DNA of 64,000 nucleotides, from assembly GCF_000403455.2 (NCBI RefSeq), contig NZ_KE159748.1, forward strand, positions 1-64,000, read 5' to 3'. Of this stretch, positions 58,449 through 64,000 are shown one piece after another (within the stretch, counting starts at the first letter, position 1; each line of letters starts with the position of its first letter). The stretch is from Dorea sp. 5-2 (GTDB lineage Bacteria > Bacillota > Clostridia > Lachnospirales > Lachnospiraceae). The notes beneath the pieces are model-generated. The model saw nothing but the letters and a program-made list of their open reading frames with translations, did not search any database and was not told the DNA's origin. The translations under genes and the position numbers were made by a program.

Positions 58449-58482
58449 CTAAAATTGTGACTTTTGTATAAGAAAATAATGC

Positions 58483-58511
58483 TTGACTTATTTTTACATT
58501 CTTCATATAAT
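58483..58511 (+). promoter_or_regulatory. Sigma-A-type promoter for leuS
   Basis: TTGACT (58483-58488) and TATAAT (58506-58511) are 17 bp apart. Transcription would start near 58518, leaving a 130-nt leader before the leuS start. Confidence 0.75.
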
Positions 58512-58553
58512 AAATAAGAGTCTTTCTGTAGGAGGACAGTGCATCTGCAATGT

Positions 58554-58592
58554 AAGCCTTTTCGTCTCTTTGGGGATGAGGAGGCTTTTGAT
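58554..58592 (+). promoter_or_regulatory. leuS leader terminator-like hairpin (possible attenuator)
   Basis: A 13-bp stem with three or four G-U pairs (AAGCCTTTTCGTC / GATGAGGAGGCTT, 58554-58566 and 58575-58587) is followed by TTGATTATT. It lies between promoter and gene. The leader is too short for a T-box and lacks the GGGTGG core. A possible short reading frame beginning GTG near 58540, after GGAGG, runs through the hairpin. Control mode unknown. Confidence 0.5.
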
Positions 58593-58647
58593 TATTAAAG
58601 TACGGAGTGTGGTCTGCCACATTCTCAGGAAAGAGAGGAGATTCAAT

Positions 58648-61077
58648 ATGTCTAAGATACCTTATAACCATAAGGCGATCGAGAAAAAATGGCGGGAGAA
58701 CTGGGAGAAGAACCCGGTGAATGTCAAGGTAGATGAGAAGGGCAGGGAGCGTCAGAAATACTACTGTCTGGATATGTTCCCATATCCGTCAGGAAACGGG
58801 CTTCATGTCGGACACTGGAGAGGTTATGTGATCTCTGATGTATGGAGCAGATATAAGCTGCAGCAGGGATATTACATCATTCATCCGATGGGATGGGACG
58901 CTTTCGGCCTTCCGGCTGAGAATTATGCCATCAAGATGGGCGTACATCCTGCGATCTCCACGGCGGAGAACGTAAAGAATATCAAGAAGCAGATCAATGA
59001 GATCGCCGCCCTGTATGACTGGGACAGAGAAGTGAATACCACAGATCCGGGGTTCTATAAGTGGACCCAGTGGATCTTCGTGAAGATGTTCAAGGAAGGG
59101 CTTGCCTACGAGAAGGAATTCCCCATCAACTGGTGCCCGTCCTGTAAGACCGGGCTTGCCAACGAAGAGGTAGTCAATGGAAAGTGCGAGCGGTGCGGCG
59201 CGGAGGTAACGAAGAAGAATCTGCGTCAGTGGATGCTGAAGATCACGGCATATGCGGAGCGTCTGCTCAATGACCTGGATAAATTGGACTGGCCGGAGAA
59301 GGTTAAGAAGATGCAGTCGGACTGGATCGGCAAATCCTACGGTGCGGAAGTAGATTTCCCGATAGACGGAAGAGAAGAGAAGATCACGGTCTATACCACA
59401 AGACCGGATACCTTATACGGCGCGACCTTCATGGTATTGGCGCCGGAGCATGAACTGGCAAAAAGCCTTGCAACGGATGAGACAAGGGAGGCTGTGGAGA
59501 AGTATATCTTCGAGGCATCCATGAAGTCCAATGTGGACCGTATGCAGGATAAGGAGAAGACCGGAGTCTTCACCGGAAGCTATGCGGTCAATCCGCTGAA
59601 CGGCGAGAAGACACCGATCTGGCTGTCGGATTATGTATTGGCTGATTACGGAACGGGAGCGATCATGTGTGTACCGGCTCATGACGACCGTGACTTCGAG
59701 TTTGCAACTAAGTTTGGTATCCCGATCGTGCAGGTTATTGCAAAGGACGGTCAGGCGATCGAGCATATGACGGAAGCCTATACGGAAGCCAGCGGAACGA
59801 TGATCAATTCCGGCGAGTGGAACGGGATGGAGTCTGCGGTTCTTAAGAAAGAAGCGCCGCATATCATCGAAGAGAGAGGCATCGGACGCGCGACCGTGAA
59901 CTATAAGCTGCGCGACTGGGTATTCTCCCGCCAGCGTTACTGGGGCGAGCCGATCCCGATCGTGCATTGTCCGGACTGCGGCAATGTGCCTGTACCGGAA
60001 GAAGAGTTGCCGCTTCGACTGCCGGAGGTAGAATCTTATGAGCCGACAGGAACCGGAGAGTCACCGCTTGCGGGCATCGAGGAATGGGTGAACTGTAAGT
60101 GTCCGGTCTGTGGAAAGCCGGCGAAGCGTGAGACCAATACCATGCCTCAGTGGGCAGGTTCCTCCTGGTATTTCCTGCGGTATGTGGACAATCATAACGA
60201 TAAAGAACTGGTTTCCAGAGAGAAGGCGGACGCCCTGCTTCCGGTTGATATGTATATCGGCGGTGTGGAGCATGCCGTGCTTCACCTTCTGTATTCCCGT
60301 TTCTACACCAAATTCCTGTGCGACATCGGGGCGGTTGATTTTGACGAGCCGTTCCAGAAGCTGTTCAATCAGGGTATGATCACAGGGAAGAACGGGATCA
60401 AGATGAGCAAGTCTAAGGGAAATGTGGTTTCCCCGGACGATCTGGTCAGGGATTACGGCTGTGATTCCCTGCGTATGTACGAACTGTTCGTAGGACCGCC
60501 GGAGTTAGACGCCGAGTGGGATGACCGCGGGATCGACGGTGTGAACCGTTTCTTGAAGCGTGTGTGGAATCTGGTGATGGACAGCAAGGATGCGGATATC
60601 AAAGCATCTAAGGCGATGATCAAGGAACGCCACAGACTGGTATGCGATATCACGAAGCGTCTTGAGAGCTTCAGCCTGAATACGGCGATCTCCGGATTTA
60701 TGGAGCATAATAACAACCTGATCGAGATTGCCAAGAAGGAAGGCGGCATTGATAAGGAGACCTTATCGACTATGGCGGTACTGCTGTCTCCGTTCGCCCC
60801 GCATATGGCGGAGGAGATCTGGGAGCAGTTAGGGCATGAAGGAAGCGTGTTCGCTGCGGGATGGCCGGATTATGACGAGGAAATGATGAAGGACGACGAG
60901 ATCGAGGTGCCGGTTCAGATCAATGGCAAGACCAGAGCTGTGATCTCAGTGGCGGCAGATATTTCCAAGGAAGATGCGATCGCGGCAGGAAAGGCGGCTG
61001 TGGCGGATAAGCTGACTGGGAATATTGTGAAAGAGATCTATGTGCCGAAGAAGATCATTAATATTGTGCAGAAATAA
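58648..61077 (+). CDS. leuS: Leucyl-tRNA synthetase
   Basis: An 809-residue class Ia synthetase. The HIGH-type motif is in SGNGLHVGHWRGY. The CP1 editing domain (about 220-420) has TTRPDTLYGATFMVLAPEHE. The zinc-like CPDCGNVPVP and WAGSSWYFLRY segments follow, and KMSKSKGN is the ATP loop. The C-terminal anticodon-binding domain ends with VQINGKTRAVI. ATG 58648 is chosen for AGAGAGGAG 5 bases upstream and the standard start SKIPYNHKAIEKKW; the frame extends to 58483 across promoter and leader. Confidence 0.97.
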   Translation: MSKIPYNHKAIEKKWRENWEKNPVNVKVDEKGRERQKYYCLDMFPYPSGNGLHVGHWRGYVISDVWSRYKLQQGYYIIHPMGWDAFGLPAENYAIKMGVHPAISTAENVKNIKKQINEIAALYDWDREVNTTDPGFYKWTQWIFVKMFKEGLAYEKEFPINWCPSCKTGLANEEVVNGKCERCGAEVTKKNLRQWMLKITAYAERLLNDLDKLDWPEKVKKMQSDWIGKSYGAEVDFPIDGREEKITVYTTRPDTLYGATFMVLAPEHELAKSLATDETREAVEKYIFEASMKSNVDRMQDKEKTGVFTGSYAVNPLNGEKTPIWLSDYVLADYGTGAIMCVPAHDDRDFEFATKFGIPIVQVIAKDGQAIEHMTEAYTEASGTMINSGEWNGMESAVLKKEAPHIIEERGIGRATVNYKLRDWVFSRQRYWGEPIPIVHCPDCGNVPVPEEELPLRLPEVESYEPTGTGESPLAGIEEWVNCKCPVCGKPAKRETNTMPQWAGSSWYFLRYVDNHNDKELVSREKADALLPVDMYIGGVEHAVLHLLYSRFYTKFLCDIGAVDFDEPFQKLFNQGMITGKNGIKMSKSKGNVVSPDDLVRDYGCDSLRMYELFVGPPELDAEWDDRGIDGVNRFLKRVWNLVMDSKDADIKASKAMIKERHRLVCDITKRLESFSLNTAISGFMEHNNNLIEIAKKEGGIDKETLSTMAVLLSPFAPHMAEEIWEQLGHEGSVFAAGWPDYDEEMMKDDEIEVPVQINGKTRAVISVAADISKEDAIAAGKAAVADKLTGNIVKEIYVPKKIINIVQK

Positions 61078-61142
61078 TAGGGGAGAAGATCCCGCAAGTG
61101 AATAAAGCGCTTGGAAATATTGAAAGAAGAAAATATTAAGAG

Positions 61143-61181
61143 AATGACGCAGATGGTAGAGATACTGTTTGCGTCATTTTG
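61143..61181 (+). terminator. Terminator after leuS
   Basis: AATGACGCA (61143-61151) pairs with TGCGTCATT (61170-61178), followed by TT. The remaining bases to 61221 are AT-rich without other signals. Confidence 0.7.
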
Positions 61182-61221
61182 TGAAATGCAGTATTTTAAA
61201 AATATAATCAATACAAAAAAT

Positions 61222-61673
61222 TCAACCCAATATCAGATGATCTAATTTATCCTGAATCTCCACAGATAAAGATTTAATAGAGTCTTGGCAACCAAAAGTC
61301 AAACTTTGGTACACACATTGATTTGTATTCTTCCGGAAGACGTGTGTGACTTCATATAAACCATCATATTTTGCAGCCAATGAAACAAGTAAGCGTTACG
61401 ATCCAACTTTTCGAGGAAATCTTATCCCTTTTACTTCCCCTTTCTGGAAAATGATAATGCTTCCTTGAAAAAAGCAGGAGAACACCATGAAAAACGCCCA
61501 CATAAAAACCATTATGATACAATGAATACTTCTTTGCTGCATTGTATAATTCTGTATGTCTACATGCAGAAATATAACTTCAATTGCAAATATTGACAGC
61601 AATTCAAGCATAAATGCTCCAAATGAAAGTAAACTCAGCCATAAATATTTTGTCCATTTTCTTCTTTAACCAT
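61222..61673 (-). pseudogene. Small membrane protein gene, broken by frameshift and stop
   Basis: On the minus strand a good ribosome binding site (AAGGAGAGG) and ATG at 61673 start MVKEEN, but the next codons lead to an early stop. One base shifted, the frame reads KWTKYLWLSLLSFGAFMLEL with two membrane helices to about 61450. It then meets TAA at 61396-61398 and continues in the same frame to TGA at 61222-61224 with a coherent tail (YDGLYEVTHVFRKNTNQCVY). So at least one indel and one nonsense change are present. The family is not recognised. Confidence 0.6.
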
Positions 61674-61738
61674 TATCCTCTCCTTATGAAATTCCGATTT
61701 CTATTTATTCTTGACTTCCCGACAAACAGGAATTGCTT

Positions 61739-62017
61739 TTATTGTAAATCATCTTTAGAAATTGCTATTGAAGGATAATGAGAAAGTTCCGTCAAATCAA
61801 CATTTAGTGGAACACTATAAACCATGTAATAATTATTAGGATTGGCCGCAATCAATTCATTCATTTTTTGCCCTGCTAAGTCTTTATCATTTGTAGCATA
61901 CACAACTGATACAACACCTACTTTATCATTTTCCGTCCCCTGTATATTTCCGCATAAAATTAATTTTAATGGGGCATTCCCATTCAAACCTTGCTTAATA
62001 TAGTCCTTATATTCCAT
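61739..62017 (-). CDS. Small hypothetical protein
   Basis: A 92-residue soluble protein with a mixed alpha/beta pattern (KLILCGNIQGTENDKVGVVS, YYMVYSVPLNVDL). No motif is recognised. A GGAAGG ribosome binding site lies 6 bases before the ATG. It follows the gene at 62066-62272 by 48 bp in the same direction, so the two probably share the promoter at 62328-62356. Base composition is more AT-rich than the core genes. Confidence 0.55.
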   Translation of the reverse strand: MEYKDYIKQGLNGNAPLKLILCGNIQGTENDKVGVVSVVYATNDKDLAGQKMNELIAANPNNYYMVYSVPLNVDLTELSHYPSIAISKDDLQ

Positions 62018-62065
62018 AGTTTACCTTCCATCAATTCCGATTTGTTCAATTCTATAAATTTGAAG

Positions 62066-62272
62066 TTATCGCTTTCTGATAATCCAATCGTCATCTTGGC
62101 TTTTTCTCTCTGCATAGTAACCCTCATCTGTTTCGTGTGTTTCTCCGCATAGAAATTGCCACATTCCGTCATCTTCATCATGTGATACATATAGAATAGG
62201 TGCCTGACGCTCCAATATATGGCAACAGATAATCGTAGCAGTATCGGGTGAATCATAAAAAGGAAATTCCAT
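62066..62272 (-). CDS. Small DUF2185/immunity-like protein
   Basis: A 68-residue protein. The stretch ATIICCHILERQAPILYVSH, then DEDDGMWQFLCG, resembles DUF2185-type domains (some known as immunity proteins of polymorphic toxins). The C-terminus ERKSQDDDWIIRKR may be a shortened version. ATG 62272 is chosen for AAAGGAG 7 bases upstream. No toxin gene is adjacent. Assignment is tentative. Confidence 0.5.
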   Translation of the reverse strand: MEFPFYDSPDTATIICCHILERQAPILYVSHDEDDGMWQFLCGETHETDEGYYAERKSQDDDWIIRKR

Positions 62273-62327
62273 GTCTGTTACTCCTTTCAAACTTCGATTT
62301 CTCAGTTTGACTTTTTTCCTATTATAC

Positions 62328-62356
62328 ATTATACACAAAAACATAGGATTTATCAA
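62328..62356 (-). promoter_or_regulatory. Sigma-A-type promoter for the two small genes
   Basis: On the minus strand TTGATA (62351-62356) and TATAAT (62328-62333) are 17 bp apart, 55 bp before the 62272 start. Confidence 0.6.
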
Positions 62357-62422
62357 TTCACAAACTGTCGTTGCTTAAGTTTGAATGGCGTTGTCGCTTA
62401 TTGTGGAAACGCTATCATTCAC

Positions 62423-62740
62423 CTATGAATAAATTATCTCATTTTCTACAATTTCTCTTACACACGCCAGAATGTTATTCATCTTATAAATCCATAAGAA
62501 TTGATTTTCTGATTTCAACTGTTCTGTCACGCCCTGCCTGTTGGCATATACCACTACTAGCCGAAAAAACACTTCTGCCGCCGCTTTGATGACAGTTACT
62601 TGTAACTCTTTTACATTAATCAACGTTTCCTGCTTACATTTCGGATAGTAGAGCGGATAGTTTTTCATAATCGTATCCGCTCTAATTCTGTCACGAGTTT
62701 TACTACTGCAGATGGGGCAGCGTATCCATTCTAATTTCAT
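62423..62740 (-). pseudogene. Chimeric remnant: cysteine-rich KTR protein fused to TnpV C-terminus
   Basis: A 105-residue open frame made of two unrelated pieces. Residues 1-52 (KLEWIRCPICSSKTRDRIR, then NYPLYYPKCKQETLINVKEL) match the cysteine-rich KTR protein of integrative elements, usually about 55-60 residues; one Cys of the second CxxC is Tyr. Residues about 53-105 (RLVVVYANRQGVTEQLKSEN, then a FLWIYKMNNI helix) match the C-terminal end of the transposon protein TnpV. The join suggests a deletion within an old mobile element. Unlikely to be functional. Confidence 0.65.
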
Positions 62741-62847
62741 TTTTCAAATACCTCTCTATTATTTTCGAATAATAAGCTATTTCTCTTGTGTGATTGATTC
62801 GCATATATTTACCTATCCTTTGCATGGCTTTTTCAATTTTCAATCAT

Positions 62848-64000
62848 TTACGCTCTTGCGAAAACTGTGGTGACGGTGATGATGTCATCGTCGATCTTCG
62901 CAAAAATTTCGCCATTCATCTTGCGCATGAGCTGTCTGCAAATGTAAAGCCCCAGTCCGTTGCCGCCAATGTTTCCCGCATTTGCTCCGCGCCAAAAGCT
63001 CTCGAAAATATGCGTCAAATCGTCCTTCTCAAGCGTACAACCGCCGTTCATGATCGCAATTTGGACGCATTCGTCGTCTTCGGGGAAAATCAATTCCACA
63101 CGTCTGCCATCGCCGTATTTGAGGGCATTTTCAATAATGTTTTGCATCACTTCAACGCTCCTGCTCAAATCCCCCGATAGCAGACAGTTTTTATATTTTC
63201 CGATAATAAAATCTGTTTTGATAAGTGCCAGTTTTTCCTTGTAATATCCCGCGATTTTTTCAACAAGTTCCGAAAGATAAAACTCGCCCATATTCACTTC
63301 AAAGCTGAAGAAATCTTCTCTTGAAGCTGTTATAATCTGTGAAACATAGCCCTCGATCTCCTCCGCTTTTTCGTTGATGTTTTCAGCGATTTTGTGCTGC
63401 TTTTCCGCGTCCGAATACAAATTTTTCGACAGTGCTGCCGAGTACAATTTTATAGCGGAAAGCGGCGTTTTAATATCGTGCGAGAGCGATAGCAGCAGTG
63501 TTTTCTTTTCTTTCTGCATTTCCAGTTCGCGCTGCTTTTGCTGTTCTATATTTTCACGGAGAATATTGATCCCCCAAAGAAATTTTCCGAAAAAACGGCT
63601 TTTCGTTTCCTTTATCGGCGCGGCGAGATTACCCTTTGAAAGCTCGTAAGGGATACCGCTCAGACGTTCAAAGGGCATAAGAATTGCGAATTTTATATAA
63701 AGCAAAACCGTTATGATCAAAATCGCCATAACGCCGAGAACAGCATTTACAATTCCTGTAAGCTGCGTTTTGTCGGAGTAGCCGTTAGTATTGTAATCAA
63801 AGCGATAAAGTTCTCCGTTTATTTCACGGATAACATAGTCGCTGTCCGTGATGTAAAATTTTTCTCCGTATCGTTCAATATTTGTAACGTACACACATTC
63901 GGAAATGTCGGCAGAACCATTCGTTTCTATTTCATGGACAAGACGGCTTATCTCCACTCGATATTGCCTGCTCCCATTGGTTCTGTCGGCGGCAAGAATT
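62848..64000 (-). CDS. Sensor histidine kinase (N-terminus beyond the window)
   Basis: The frame is open to the window end; about 383 residues are visible. There is an extracytoplasmic piece, a membrane helix (NAVLGVMAILIITVLLYIKF), HAMP-like linker, the H-box LSLSHDIKTPLSAIKLYS, the N-box MQNIIENALKYG and the G-box GGNGLGLYICRQLM. It is a classical two-component kinase; a response regulator probably lies upstream outside the window. Its AT-rich codons and the nearby KTR-TnpV remnant suggest acquisition with an integrative element (inference). The GTG at 63957 is internal. Confidence 0.88.
   Translation of the reverse strand, partial: ILAADRTNGSRQYRVEISRLVHEIETNGSADISECVYVTNIERYGEKFYITDSDYVIREINGELYRFDYNTNGYSDKTQLTGIVNAVLGVMAILIITVLLYIKFAILMPFERLSGIPYELSKGNLAAPIKETKSRFFGKFLWGINILRENIEQQKQRELEMQKEKKTLLLSLSHDIKTPLSAIKLYSAALSKNLYSDAEKQHKIAENINEKAEEIEGYVSQIITASREDFFSFEVNMGEFYLSELVEKIAGYYKEKLALIKTDFIIGKYKNCLLSGDLSRSVEVMQNIIENALKYGDGRRVELIFPEDDECVQIAIMNGGCTLEKDDLTHIFESFWRGANAGNIGGNGLGLYICRQLMRKMNGEIFAKIDDDIITVTTVFARA

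Noticed and set aside
58483..58647. 55-residue N-terminal extension of LeuS
   Set aside because: It overlaps the promoter and leader; the standard LeuS start and ribosome binding site are at 58648.
58512..58647. T-box riboswitch before leuS
   Set aside because: The leader is too short and lacks the conserved GGGTGG-type core; only a terminator-like hairpin is seen.
1..64000. CRISPR arrays, rRNA or tRNA genes
   Set aside because: No regularly spaced repeats beyond those listed and no cloverleaf-type sequences with a TTCGA arm were recognised on reading both strands.

Overview
The window is a low-to-mid GC Firmicutes chromosome segment, most consistent with an anaerobic Lachnospiraceae-type Clostridium (inference). 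The reasons are the rho-rpmE-yqhQ-prmC-prfA order, a trimeric NAD-linked [FeFe]-hydrogenase (hydCBA), an iron-sulfur serine dehydratase, indolepyruvate:ferredoxin oxidoreductase, DUF4364/DUF4474/DUF6179/DUF6323 proteins, strong purine-rich ribosome binding sites, and many sigma-A type promoters. I see no rRNA, tRNA or CRISPR array.

Left edge (1-3.3 kb) is scarred. A transposase fragment is followed directly by a BspA-like leucine-rich-repeat gene with three in-frame stops. Next comes a RelB/YafQ toxin-antitoxin locus whose toxin is frameshifted and cut by a 51-bp copy of the neighbouring chromate-transporter gene. From 3.2 to 5.9 kb a leftward set carries a split ChrA transporter, a DUF4364 regulator and a TIGR01212 radical SAM protein. 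From 6 to 11 kb is the rho / translation-termination block. From 11 to 13.7 kb are DUF6323, DUF6179 and an XRE regulator with a Gly/Ala repeat tail.

13.7-17.5 kb (leftward) holds iorA-iorB-paaK for aromatic 2-oxoacid oxidation, divergent from padR-DUF2812. 18.8-30.2 kb holds an OmpR-type two-component system, hisH-hisF, mgtC, nhaC, ung, a dihydrolipoamide dehydrogenase with an internal duplication, an HD hydrolase, a LytTR/GHKL two-component system and a lipoprotein. 30.2-36.5 kb holds a phosphoesterase-DUF4474 pair, serine dehydratase, a chorismate-mutase fusion, a PflX-like radical SAM protein, a YgjP-type protease and a Met8-type dehydrogenase.

36.6-46 kb is the most striking block. The hydCBA hydrogenase is followed by a second, sensory-type [FeFe]-hydrogenase with a PAS domain, a SpoIIE-type phosphatase, a FIST sensor and a soluble chemotaxis-type signalling protein. 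These lie in three transcription units and together look like a hydrogen/redox signalling relay beside the hydrogenase it could report on. 46-61 kb holds aroA-tyrA, an EF-G-2-like GTPase, trkA-trkH, a large membrane protein, an AEC transporter, a CapA protein with N-terminal 30-bp repeats, a P-loop protein and leuS with a leader hairpin. The right end (61.1-64 kb) is more AT-rich and decayed. It contains a broken membrane gene, two small accessory genes, a chimeric KTR-TnpV mobile-element remnant and a histidine kinase running off the window.
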